A stretch of DNA of 64,000 bases from Flavobacterium sp. SH_e (GTDB lineage: Bacteria > Bacteroidota > Bacteroidia > Flavobacteriales > Flavobacteriaceae): NCBI RefSeq assembly GCF_025717045.1, contig NZ_JAOVZN010000008.1:186270-250269 (forward strand), in the 5' to 3' direction. Shown one piece after another: positions 33,936 to 41,775 of this stretch. Each line of letters opens with the position of its first letter. The stretch's first letter is position 1. Both the position numbers and the translations under genes were made by a program. The notes below the pieces were generated by a model, which saw nothing but the letters and a program-made list of their open reading frames with translations, ran no database searches and was not told where the DNA came from.

Positions 33936-34823
33936 ATGGGTCCACAGAAATTATTAAACCTAATTGGAAATACTCCTTTGATGGAAACAGTCAATTTGGT
34001 TAAAAATAAAAATGTAAAACTTTTGCTTAAACTTGAAGGAAATAATCCTGGAGGAAGTGTAAAAGACAGAGCTGCGTACAATATGATCGCGTCTGCTTTA
34101 GAAAGAGGCGAAATCAAAAAAGGAGATAAATTAATTGAAGCAACTAGCGGAAACACTGGAATTGCTTTAGCAATGATTGCACAATTGTTTGGCATCGAAA
34201 TCGAATTGGTTTTACCAGAAGATTCAACCAAAGAACGTACACAAACTATGCGTGCTTATGGCGCAACAGTTATTTTAACGCCTGCCAGCGAAGGAATTAT
34301 CGGTTCTCGAGATTATGCAGACAAAAAAGTAGCTCAAGGTGGTTATCTAATGCTAAATCAGTTTGCAAATGATGACAACTGGAAAGCGCACTACAAAACT
34401 ACTGGACCAGAAATATGGAATGATACAGAAGGAACTGTAACTCATTTCGTTTCGGCAATGGGAACAACTGGAACTATTATTGGAACTTCAACTTATTTGA
34501 AAGAAAAAAATCCAAATGTTCAAATCGTTGGTGCACAGCCAAGCGACGGTTCCCAAATTCCTGGAATTCGTAAATGGCCACAAGAATACCTTCCTAAAAT
34601 TTTTGATGCTTCTAAAGTTGATACCGTTGTAGATGTTAGCGAAGAAGAAGCTCGTGAAATGACTAAAAGATTAGCTCTTGAAGAAGGTGTTTTTGCAGGA
34701 ATGAGCAGTGGAGGCTCTGTTGCTGTTGCCCTAAAAATTGCTGAAAAACTAGAATCTGGAGTTGTGGTTGCCGTGATCTGCGACAGAGGCGATCGTTATT
34801 TATCTTCGGATTTATTTGACTAA
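33936..34823 (+). CDS. cysM: cysteine synthase
   Basis: This 295-residue PLP enzyme condenses O-acetylserine with sulfide to cysteine. The Schiff-base Lys is in NPGGSVKDRAAYNMI, the phosphate loop in TSGNTGIALA, and the C-terminal loop is MSSGGSVAVA. It is shorter than CysK and has the loop of the CysM group. It overlaps nothing but follows the serine acetyltransferase by 1 bp, so enzyme and substrate supply are coupled. Confidence 0.93.
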   Translation: MGPQKLLNLIGNTPLMETVNLVKNKNVKLLLKLEGNNPGGSVKDRAAYNMIASALERGEIKKGDKLIEATSGNTGIALAMIAQLFGIEIELVLPEDSTKERTQTMRAYGATVILTPASEGIIGSRDYADKKVAQGGYLMLNQFANDDNWKAHYKTTGPEIWNDTEGTVTHFVSAMGTTGTIIGTSTYLKEKNPNVQIVGAQPSDGSQIPGIRKWPQEYLPKIFDASKVDTVVDVSEEEAREMTKRLALEEGVFAGMSSGGSVAVALKIAEKLESGVVVAVICDRGDRYLSSDLFD

Positions 34824-34829
34824 AAATAA

Positions 34830-34917
34830 GGATCAAAGTTACAAAGGCTCAGAGGTACAAAGGTTATAATCTTTGTGCATAAACCTTTGGAACTTTGCAC
34901 CTCTGAACCTTTGAACC
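34830..34917. repeat. imperfect inverted repeat of CAAAGG words
   Basis: The left arm (34830-34865) is built of CAAAG words, and the right arm (34882-34917) of its complement (CTTTG words), giving a stem of about 30 bp with some mismatches. A closely related element lies at 41599-41775. Confidence 0.65.
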
Positions 34918-34926
34918 TAAAAAGAA

Positions 34927-35913
34927 ATGAACTACAGAAAACTAGGAAAAACAAACTTTAATATATCTGAAATTTCACTTGGAACTTGGCAAGTTGGTGG
35001 AAAATGGGGATCGGGTTTTGATGATAAAACTGCTGATCACCTTTTGAATACAGCTATTGATAATGGTGTAAACTTTATTGATACTGCTGATGTTTATGAA
35101 AACGGATTAAGCGAAACTGCTGTTGGAAGAGTCGTTCGTTCTCGTTCTGAACGAATTTTTGTCGCCACAAAATGCGGACGCCAAATTAATCCTCACGTAA
35201 ATGAAGGCTATTCTCCAAAAGTGCTTCAGAAATTTGTAGAAGACAGTTTAAGAAGAACTGGATTAGAAACTTTGGATTTAATTCAATTACACTGTCCACC
35301 AACAGAAGTATATTATCGTCCAGAAATCTTTGAACTTTTTGACCGATTAAAAGAACAAGGAAAAATTCTTAATCTTGGAGTGAGTGTCGAAAAAGTGGAA
35401 GAAGCACTAAAAGCGATCGAATATTCTAATGTGACAACGGTTCAGATTATTTTTAATTTGTTTCGTCAGCGTCCTTCTGAATTATTTTTCTCGGAAGCAA
35501 AAAAGAAAGATATCGGAATTATTGCCAGAGTTCCTCTAGCAAGCGGACTCTTAACAGGTAAATTTGATTCAAAAACAACTTTTGACACTCAGGATCACCG
35601 TAACTTCAATCGTAACGGAGAAGCATTCGATAAAGGCGAAACATTCTCTGGAATTGATTACGAATTAGGTTTAAAAGCCGTTGAAGCTCTAAAAGCAATT
35701 TTCCCAGAAACACAAAACTTAGCTCCTATTGCCTTACAATGGATTTTAAGTTTTAATGAAATAAGCTGTATCATTCCTGGCGCATCAAAAGCTGATCATG
35801 TTTTATCAAATTTATCGGTTTATGATACTCCAAAGTTAACTTCGGAACAGATTTTAGCAATGAACAAAATCTACAACGATCTTATCAAACCTGCTGTTCA
35901 TCAGCTTTGGTAG
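34927..35913 (+). CDS. aldo/keto reductase
   Basis: This 328-residue NADP-dependent enzyme has the TIM-barrel pattern of the AKR family: MNYRKLGKTNFNISEISLGTWQ, then FIDTADVYENGLSE with the catalytic Asp and Tyr, VATKCGR with the catalytic Lys, and LIQLHCPP with the catalytic His. The C-terminal IIPGASKADHV is a cofactor-binding loop. Its substrate is unknown. An inverted repeat made of iterated words precedes it, and a stem follows at 35924-35974. Confidence 0.93.
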   Translation: MNYRKLGKTNFNISEISLGTWQVGGKWGSGFDDKTADHLLNTAIDNGVNFIDTADVYENGLSETAVGRVVRSRSERIFVATKCGRQINPHVNEGYSPKVLQKFVEDSLRRTGLETLDLIQLHCPPTEVYYRPEIFELFDRLKEQGKILNLGVSVEKVEEALKAIEYSNVTTVQIIFNLFRQRPSELFFSEAKKKDIGIIARVPLASGLLTGKFDSKTTFDTQDHRNFNRNGEAFDKGETFSGIDYELGLKAVEALKAIFPETQNLAPIALQWILSFNEISCIIPGASKADHVLSNLSVYDTPKLTSEQILAMNKIYNDLIKPAVHQLW

Positions 35914-35923
35914 ATCTTTCAAT

Positions 35924-35974
35924 AATCTTTTAAGATGCTGAATTACTTAATAATTGCAGCATCTTAAAAAGATT
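35924..35974. terminator. intergenic stem-loop after the aldo/keto reductase
   Basis: AATCTTTTAAGATGCTG (35924-35940) pairs with the complementary arm at 35957-35974, with one extra base in the second arm. It lacks a strong T run, so terminator function is uncertain. Confidence 0.5.
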
Positions 35975-36067
35975 AAATTCTGCAGGAAATAATTTCTTAC
36001 AACTTTCACGCAACCTTTTCTTTATTAGCACATCTAATAATAAAACTAACCACCAAATTCAGTAATC

Positions 36068-36469
36068 ATGAAAAAATTAAGTTTTATATTATTTGTTCTA
36101 TCATTACTTTTAGTCTCTTGCAGCAATGACGAAAGCACGCAGGAAGAAGAATCTGCAAGACTTCAAAAAATGTATAACGAAATTGTAGAATATTCACAAG
36201 TAAATTCAAAACCTTGTATCAATCCAGAAGAATGGGCTTTCATGAAATTTGGCTCTTCCAACTGTTCAGGATATATTTTGTATTATAAACAGATAGATGT
36301 TGCTATTCTTCAAAAGAAAATCGATCGATACCTGGCTGCTAAAGGGAAATTTGATGCAAAATGGGGGATTTTTTATGATTGTATGGAATTACCTACTCCA
36401 ACTCCGTCTAATATAAAATGCGTAGATGGAAAACCAGTTATAAAATACAGCACTTCTCCAAATTCATAA
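36068..36469 (+). CDS. small lipoprotein of unknown function
   Basis: This 133-residue protein has a signal peptide with lipobox (LLLVSC, Cys at residue 18), then SNDESTQEEE and a helical region. Further cysteines (KPCIN, SNCSG, YDCME, IKCVD) suggest two disulfides in the exported form, as in secreted Bacteroidota lipoproteins. The middle has WAFMKFGSSNCSGYILYYKQIDVA. I do not recognise a family. A stem-loop at 36475-36512 follows it. Confidence 0.65.
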   Translation: MKKLSFILFVLSLLLVSCSNDESTQEEESARLQKMYNEIVEYSQVNSKPCINPEEWAFMKFGSSNCSGYILYYKQIDVAILQKKIDRYLAAKGKFDAKWGIFYDCMELPTPTPSNIKCVDGKPVIKYSTSPNS

Positions 36470-36474
36470 TAAAA

Positions 36475-36512
36475 AAGGTTGCTGAAATTTATAATTAAAT
36501 TTTAGTAACCTT
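36475..36512. terminator. bidirectional stem-loop
   Basis: AAGGTT at 36475-36480 pairs with AACCTT at 36507-36512, and the inner parts also pair (CTGAAATTT with AAATTTTAG, two mismatches). It separates the lipoprotein gene from the convergent histidine kinase gene. Confidence 0.6.
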
Positions 36513-36518
36513 AAATTC

Positions 36519-37568
36519 TTAAATATCAAATTCAATTCTAAATTCAGCGCCTCTATTTTTACCGTCGCTTGAAGCAGTTAATCGTCCTTTGTTTCTTTCT
36601 ATGATTTTTTTACACAAATACAATCCAATTCCGGTAGAACCTTCGTTTGCAGTTCCTAATCGGCTCATTTTGGTGATTTTTTTAAACAATTCTTCGATTT
36701 GATTTTTATCAAAACCAATTCCGTTATCTTTTACGGTTAATACCAATTTTGAATCTTCAGAAAAGATTCTGACTTTGATTTCGCTGTCAAAATAAGAAAA
36801 CTTAACTGCATTACTGATTAAATTTACCAAGACCTGAATCAAAAGTCCTTCGTCAATTTTCAATTTAGCTTCAACACATTCTAAAACTAAATTCAGCGTT
36901 ATGTTTTTATCAAATAATCGCTGTTCAACCTGTTCGTTAATAAACGGAAGAATATTCGGAAATAAAACCGTTTTGGTCTCTTGGTTTACTTTTACAATTT
37001 CGTCTTGTTCTTTTAAAAGCTTAATAAAATTTTCGATATATCTAAACTGAAGATCAGTCGATTCGCAGATTAGTTCTGCCAGATTTGTAACCGAATCCGA
37101 AGGCTCTTCGCTAATAATCAATCTGGCTAAGCCTTGCGGATTTCCCGCAAAATTCTTTAAATCATGCGAAAGCATATAGATTAAGTCCTGTTTTTCATTA
37201 ATAAAGCTCTCTGCCTCATAAATAGATTCCTGAATATTGCATAAAAGCAAACCAGCTTCATCAGTATATTCGGTTGGTAAAACAGATAGTTTTCTAGAAT
37301 TTCTGTAATCGTCCAATGCTCTTGAAGCCATCACAATTGGTTTTATCAATCTGTTTAAAACTAAAAGCGTTATTGCCGTTGCTAGCAAAGTCATAATTAA
37401 TGATAATATAAGAATTGAAGTTGACGAAATACTATGTTCAAAAAACAACACAAAAAATAAAATTCCAATTAATGGAATATGAATTCCAATAAAAGCAACA
37501 AATAAAAATTTGAAAGCATAACTTTTTTTAAGAAAGCTGATTTGTGAGAGTTTGTGATACAACTTCAT
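36519..37568 (-). CDS. orphan sensor histidine kinase
   Basis: This 349-residue protein has two membrane helices (about 20-43 and 51-73) with almost no periplasmic loop, a short HAMP-like linker, an H-box with H135 (MLSHDLKNFAG), and the ATPase domain with N-box (LISNAVKFSY), G1 (DNGIGF) and G2 (GSTGIGLYLC). It phosphorylates itself on His and passes phosphate to a response regulator, but none is encoded nearby. The missing sensor loop suggests a signal within the membrane or from a partner. A TAAATTTG box at 37625-37632 precedes it. Confidence 0.9.
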   Translation of the reverse strand: MKLYHKLSQISFLKKSYAFKFLFVAFIGIHIPLIGILFFVLFFEHSISSTSILILSLIMTLLATAITLLVLNRLIKPIVMASRALDDYRNSRKLSVLPTEYTDEAGLLLCNIQESIYEAESFINEKQDLIYMLSHDLKNFAGNPQGLARLIISEEPSDSVTNLAELICESTDLQFRYIENFIKLLKEQDEIVKVNQETKTVLFPNILPFINEQVEQRLFDKNITLNLVLECVEAKLKIDEGLLIQVLVNLISNAVKFSYFDSEIKVRIFSEDSKLVLTVKDNGIGFDKNQIEELFKKITKMSRLGTANEGSTGIGLYLCKKIIERNKGRLTASSDGKNRGAEFRIEFDI

Positions 37569-37624
37569 AAAAACGATGATAAGTATAGGTTAAAACTGCA
37601 ATTTTATTGGGATTATTACAAAAA

Positions 37625-37632
37625 CAAATTTA
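37625..37632 (-). promoter_or_regulatory. histidine kinase promoter (-7 box)
   Basis: The minus strand reads TAAATTTG, an exact match, 56 bp before the start codon. Confidence 0.5.
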
Positions 37633-37688
37633 AGTTTTATACTCAATTAAACTAATATTTTGACGAATTTCTAAAAATTTTCTAAAAT

Positions 37689-37696
37689 TAAATTTG
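37689..37696 (+). promoter_or_regulatory. rlmD promoter P1 (-7 box)
   Basis: TAAATTTG matches exactly, 30 bp before the rlmD ATG. Confidence 0.5.
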
Positions 37697-37714
37697 TAAA
37701 AGTTTTCAAAGGCT

Positions 37715-37722
37715 TATTTTTG
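37715..37722 (+). promoter_or_regulatory. rlmD promoter P2 (-7 box), possibly leaderless
   Basis: TATTTTTG matches exactly but ends only 4 bp before the ATG at 37727. With the usual distance to the start point the mRNA would begin at or beside the ATG. Confidence 0.5.
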
Positions 37723-37726
37723 CGCT

Positions 37727-39139
37727 ATGGGAAGAAAAAATACAGACAAAGTTGTCTTTCATCAAATTCAAGTTCTTGATGCTGGTGCAAAAGGAGTTTC
37801 AGTAGCCAAAGCACCTGACGGAAAAGTTATCTTTATTCCGAATGTGGTACCTGGAGATGTTGTGGACGTACAAACATTAAAAAAAAGAAAGGCATACTAC
37901 GAAGGTAAAGCCGTAAAATTTCACGAATTATCAGAGTATAGAGTAGATCCAATCTGCGAACATTTTGGAGTATGCGGCGGTTGCAAATGGCAAAATATGA
38001 AATACAGCCAACAGCTTGCATTTAAACAAAATGAAGTTAAAAATCACTTACAAAGAATAGGAAAAATTGAACTTCCAGAATTTGAAGATATTTTAGGTTC
38101 TGAAAAACAGTTTTTCTATAGAAATAAAATGGAATTTTCTTTTTCTAACAGCCGATGGTTAACTGAAAAAGAAATTGGTAGCACTGAAGATTTAGGAAAT
38201 AGAAATGCTTTAGGATTTCATATTCCAAAAATGTGGGATAAAATCCTTGACATCAATAAATGCCATTTACAAGAAGATCCTTCAAATGCGATTCGTAACG
38301 AAATTAGAGCATTTGCAAACGAACATAATTTAGCATTTTTCAATCCGAGAGAACATTCTGGATTGTTGAGAACTGTAATGATTCGTACTGTTTCTACAGG
38401 CGAGATTATGGTTTTAATTCAGTTTTTTGAAGAAGACAAAGAAAACAGAGAATTAATCCTTGACCATCTTTACGAGAAATTCCCTGAAATTACTTCACTT
38501 CAATATGTTGTAAACGGAAAACCAAATGATACTATTTACGATCAAGATGTTATTCTTTACAAAGGAAGAAATTACATTTTGGAAGAAATGGAAGGTTTGA
38601 AATTCAGCATTAATGCTAAATCTTTCTACCAAACCAATTCTGATCAAGCTTACGAATTGTATAAAATAACAAGAGAATTTGCTGATCTTACAGGAAACGA
38701 AACAGTTTACGATTTATACACCGGTACAGGCACCATTGCTCAATTCGTTTCTAAAAAAGCTAAAAAAGTAATTGGAGTAGAAAGCGTTCCTGAAGCCATT
38801 ATTGATGCTAAAGCCAACGCAGAACGCAATAATATTACCAATTGCGAGTTTTTTGTTGGAGACATGAAAGTAGTCTTTAATGAAGCATTCATAGCGCAAC
38901 ATGGCAAACCAGATGTTATTATTACAGATCCACCTCGTGATGGAATGCACAAAGATGTAGTTGAACAAATCTTGAAAATTGCTCCAAAAAGAGTCGTTTA
39001 TGTAAGCTGTAATTCTGCAACTCAGGCCCGTGATTTGGCCTTAATGGATGAAAAATACAAAGTTACCCGTGTGCGACCTGTAGATATGTTTCCGCAGACA
39101 CACCACGTTGAAAATGTTGTACTTTTAGAACTTCGATAA
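37727..39139 (+). CDS. rlmD: 23S rRNA (uracil-1939-C5) methyltransferase, RlmD family
   Basis: This 470-residue enzyme methylates 23S rRNA uracil. It has a TRAM domain at the N-terminus (about 10-65), then cysteines of a 4Fe-4S cluster (CEHFGVCGGC, C77-C83-C86), then the catalytic domain with FYQTNSDQAYELY, DLYTGTGTIAQF, TDPPRDGM and the catalytic Cys in VYVSCNSATQARDL. These are the motifs of the RlmD/RumA family. The assignment to 1939 follows the family and is not shown by the sequence. It is followed after 8 bp by the DUF6452 gene. Confidence 0.93.
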   Translation: MGRKNTDKVVFHQIQVLDAGAKGVSVAKAPDGKVIFIPNVVPGDVVDVQTLKKRKAYYEGKAVKFHELSEYRVDPICEHFGVCGGCKWQNMKYSQQLAFKQNEVKNHLQRIGKIELPEFEDILGSEKQFFYRNKMEFSFSNSRWLTEKEIGSTEDLGNRNALGFHIPKMWDKILDINKCHLQEDPSNAIRNEIRAFANEHNLAFFNPREHSGLLRTVMIRTVSTGEIMVLIQFFEEDKENRELILDHLYEKFPEITSLQYVVNGKPNDTIYDQDVILYKGRNYILEEMEGLKFSINAKSFYQTNSDQAYELYKITREFADLTGNETVYDLYTGTGTIAQFVSKKAKKVIGVESVPEAIIDAKANAERNNITNCEFFVGDMKVVFNEAFIAQHGKPDVIITDPPRDGMHKDVVEQILKIAPKRVVYVSCNSATQARDLALMDEKYKVTRVRPVDMFPQTHHVENVVLLELR

Positions 39140-39147
39140 ACATATAC

Positions 39148-39687
39148 ATGAAAAAAATAATCTCTATTTTATTGCTCTTCACCTTCGGCTTGTCAAGCTG
39201 TGAGAAAGATGATATCTGCGATTCAAATACACCAACTACGCCAAGGTTGATAATAACATTTTATGATATTTCAAGTCCAACGAAAACTAAAAATGTAAAA
39301 AACTTAAAAGTTATTGGTGAAGGAATGGAAGAGGGAATTGTTTTTAACGAAAGTCTTGCAGTAGACGATTCTTTAAGATATGTAACCAACGGAAGTACGG
39401 TATCAATTCCGTTAAAAGTAAACGACAGTACGTCAACTTTCAAGTTCATTTACGATGCTTTTAATACAAATCCTGCTGCCATCAACACTGATGTGTTGAA
39501 ATTTAATTATACAACACAAAATGTATATGTTTCCAGAGCATGTGGATTTAAAACTATATTTCAGTTAAGAAACCTTCTTCCTATTGTTCAAACTGATCCA
39601 GATGGTAGTATCTGGATGACCCAAGTTGATTTAGAAAACCCTAACATTGAATCTGAAGATGAGACACACATTAAAGTTTATTTTTAG
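39148..39687 (+). CDS. DUF6452 family lipoprotein
   Basis: This 179-residue protein has a signal peptide with lipobox (FGLSSC, Cys near residue 18), then CEKDDICDSNTPTTPRLIITFYD, which matches the flavobacterial DUF6452 family. The mature part looks like a beta-rich domain of about 150 residues. Function is unknown. It follows rlmD by 8 bp and overlaps the next gene by 29 bp, so the three form one operon. Confidence 0.8.
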   Translation: MKKIISILLLFTFGLSSCEKDDICDSNTPTTPRLIITFYDISSPTKTKNVKNLKVIGEGMEEGIVFNESLAVDDSLRYVTNGSTVSIPLKVNDSTSTFKFIYDAFNTNPAAINTDVLKFNYTTQNVYVSRACGFKTIFQLRNLLPIVQTDPDGSIWMTQVDLENPNIESEDETHIKVYF

Positions 39688-40501
39688 TCTTTCATTATTG
39701 TTTTCAATGTTTTTAGGTTATGCTCAGGATGTGCCTGAGGTTTCTAAAAATAAGGATACAACAGTAACTAAAAAGCCAAAGACAGAAACTGTAAAAACAG
39801 AAACTGCAAAAAAACCAGCAATTCAGGAAACTCAAAAAGACAGCGTTGTAAAAACAGATCGCTACGGTCTTCGTGTTGGAGTCGATTTGTATAAACTTAC
39901 TCGTGGTCTTTATGATAAAGATTATAAAGGAATTGAATTTGTTGGAGATTGGAGATTAACAAAAACATATTATTTAGCCGCAGAATTAGGTTATGAAGAC
40001 AAAACCACAGAAGATGACCGATTAACTTCTTCGGCTTCTGGAAGCTATGTAAAAGCTGGTTTCGATTATAATTTCTACCAAAACTGGCTGGATATGGAAA
40101 ACCTTATCACGATAGGAATGCGCGGTGGTTTTAGTACTTTTAATCAAGAATTGCATAGTTATAAAATTTATAATCCAAATCCGTATTGGGGAGAATTACC
40201 TGCAATAACAACTGATCAAAAATACAGCGGTCTTACTGCTGGCTGGCTTGAAGTTGGTTTAGGTCTAAAGGCTCAAGTTGTGAAAAACGTTTTTGTTGGC
40301 TTTGGTGTCCAGCTTAAACTTTTGGTTATGAATAATGAGCCAAATAATTTTGAAAACCTTTATATTCCAGGTTTCAACAGAACTTATGACGGAAGTTTTG
40401 GAGTTGGATTTAATTATACTGTTTCTTACTTTATTCCGATTTATAAGAAAAAAACAATGGCATCTGAAACAGCAAAAAAAGAAGAACCTAAGAAGAAATA
40501 A
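39659..40501 (+). CDS. DUF6048 family outer-membrane-like protein
   Basis: This protein of about 280 residues has a signal peptide (FIFSLSLLFSMFLGYAQ), a Lys/Thr-rich linker and a C-terminal region of amphipathic beta-strands ending in an aromatic residue (FNYTVSYFIPIYKKK is near the end), like a small outer-membrane barrel. I recall it as the DUF6048 family. The ATG at 39659 lies inside the 3' end of the DUF6452 gene (overlap 29 bp, different frame). Residues RYGLRVGVDLYKLTRGLYDKDYKGIEF mark the beginning of the barrel. Confidence 0.75.
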   Translation: MRHTLKFIFSLSLLFSMFLGYAQDVPEVSKNKDTTVTKKPKTETVKTETAKKPAIQETQKDSVVKTDRYGLRVGVDLYKLTRGLYDKDYKGIEFVGDWRLTKTYYLAAELGYEDKTTEDDRLTSSASGSYVKAGFDYNFYQNWLDMENLITIGMRGGFSTFNQELHSYKIYNPNPYWGELPAITTDQKYSGLTAGWLEVGLGLKAQVVKNVFVGFGVQLKLLVMNNEPNNFENLYIPGFNRTYDGSFGVGFNYTVSYFIPIYKKKTMASETAKKEEPKKK

Positions 40502-40510
40502 TATTTTTTT

Positions 40511-40636
40511 TTAGTTCTAAGATCCTAAGATTCTAAGATTAAAAAAAGCGGTAAATTCAAGTTGAATTTACCGCTTTTTTTATGATTCTAAAATACTATA
40601 AAACTTAGAACCTTAGAATCTTAGTAGCTTAGAACC
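40511..40636. repeat. nested inverted repeat with central terminator
   Basis: Arms of CTAAGA words (40514-40540 and 40601-40636) flank a strong central hairpin: GCGGTAAATTCAA (40548-40560) pairs perfectly with TTGAATTTACCGC (40562-40574), with A and T runs on both sides. The central part is a bidirectional terminator between convergent genes; the flanks are an additional imperfect inverted repeat. Confidence 0.75.
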
Positions 40637-40641
40637 TAAAT

Positions 40642-41334
40642 TTATGCTAACTGAAAATTAATTGCTGCTTGTGTATGTATTAAAGTCGTATCGAAAATAG
40701 GAACATTAAGATCGTCTTCTTTTATTACTAATGGAATTTCTGTGCAACCTAAAATAATTCCTTCTGCTCCATTTTTAATTAATTCGTTAGCAATTTCCAA
40801 ATAGCGTTTTTTAGTTTCTTCAGTGGCTATTCCTCTTCCTAATTCTTCAAAAATAGTGTAATGAATAAAGTCTTTATCTTCTTCTGAAATTGGAATAATG
40901 GTTTCAATTCCTTTTTCTGCCAGTTTATCTTTGAAGAAATCCAATTCCATTGTGAATTTAGTTCCTAACAAACCCACTTTTTTGATTTCTTTTTTCTGAA
41001 TTTCAATGGCTGTTTCTTCAGCAATATGAATAAGAGGAAGTCCAATAGCTTTTTGCAGTTTATCTGCAATTAAATGCATTGTATTGGCACATAAAAGAAT
41101 AGCTTCTGCCCCGCCCGATTTTAAAACTTCTGCCGCTTTGAAAAGCAAATTAAAAGTAGAATCCCAATCGTTGGCATCGTTATTCTTTTTGATATCCGCA
41201 TAATTAAAAGAATAAATCAGACATTCAGAGAAATTTAATCCACCGAGTTTTTCATTTATTCCTTTATTAATTAAAGTATAATAATCTGATGTAGAAACCC
41301 AGCTGATTCCGCCAATAAGTCCAATTTTCCTCAT
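40642..41334 (-). CDS. aspartate/glutamate racemase family protein
   Basis: This 230-residue protein of the Asp/Glu racemase superfamily has two catalytic cysteines in LLCANTMH (about residue 83) and ILGCTEIPL (about residue 195), and the GGxSWxSTxxYY N-terminus of the aspartate racemase branch (IGLIGGISWVSTSDYY). It probably interconverts L- and D-aspartate or a related amino acid. The substrate is not settled by sequence. It is convergent with the DUF6048 gene. Confidence 0.9.
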   Translation of the reverse strand: MRKIGLIGGISWVSTSDYYTLINKGINEKLGGLNFSECLIYSFNYADIKKNNDANDWDSTFNLLFKAAEVLKSGGAEAILLCANTMHLIADKLQKAIGLPLIHIAEETAIEIQKKEIKKVGLLGTKFTMELDFFKDKLAEKGIETIIPISEEDKDFIHYTIFEELGRGIATEETKKRYLEIANELIKNGAEGIILGCTEIPLVIKEDDLNVPIFDTTLIHTQAAINFQLA

Positions 41335-41348
41335 ATTTCTTTATTTGA

Positions 41349-41585
41349 TTATGAAATTTCTTTGATTCCTTTTATAAAAAGCCATTTCATAAAAAGCTTT
41401 TCGCCGTCTTTAGTTCTTACTGCTTGAAATTTAGGCCCTATAATAGTACCAATTACAAATGCCGTCATCGGAATCCAGATTCCTGTTAATCCTGTGTAAG
41501 CGGCAATTAAATATCTAAATACAAGAAATAAGATTGCAAAAGCTGCTAATTGGTATAAAAAAGCTCGTAGTTGTAGTTTTGACAT
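41349..41585 (-). CDS. small two-helix membrane protein
   Basis: This 78-residue protein starts at ATG 41585 (MSKLQLRAF); a longer frame exists but crosses into the upstream repeat. It has two hydrophobic helices (about residues 8-28 and 32-50, with AYTGLTGIWIPMTAFVIG) and a basic tail with KLFMKWLFIKG. Function is unknown. It lies 14 bp upstream of the racemase gene on the same strand and may be transcribed with it. Confidence 0.65.
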   Translation of the reverse strand: MSKLQLRAFLYQLAAFAILFLVFRYLIAAYTGLTGIWIPMTAFVIGTIIGPKFQAVRTKDGEKLFMKWLFIKGIKEIS

Positions 41586-41598
41586 TTTTTTATTTTTT

Positions 41599-41775
41599 AG
41601 GTTCAAAGTTGCAAAGGTTCAAAGGGACAAAGTTTTTCTTTGCACTTTTAAAGCTTTGCAACTTGAACAGGTAATATAATTATACTTTTAATACTCTTTT
41701 GAAGGCAAAAGTTTAAGTTTTCAAATCGACAAAGATTTTCCCTTTGCCCCTTTGAACCTTTGTTACTTTGCACCT
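41599..41775. repeat. inverted repeat of CAAAG words, family as at 34830
   Basis: The arms at 41599-41632 and 41742-41775 consist of CAAAG and CTTTG words and pair over about 30 bp with some mismatches. The right arm touches the stop codon of the THUMP methyltransferase gene. The words closely resemble those of the element at 34830-34917. The stretch between the arms holds no gene. Confidence 0.65.
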
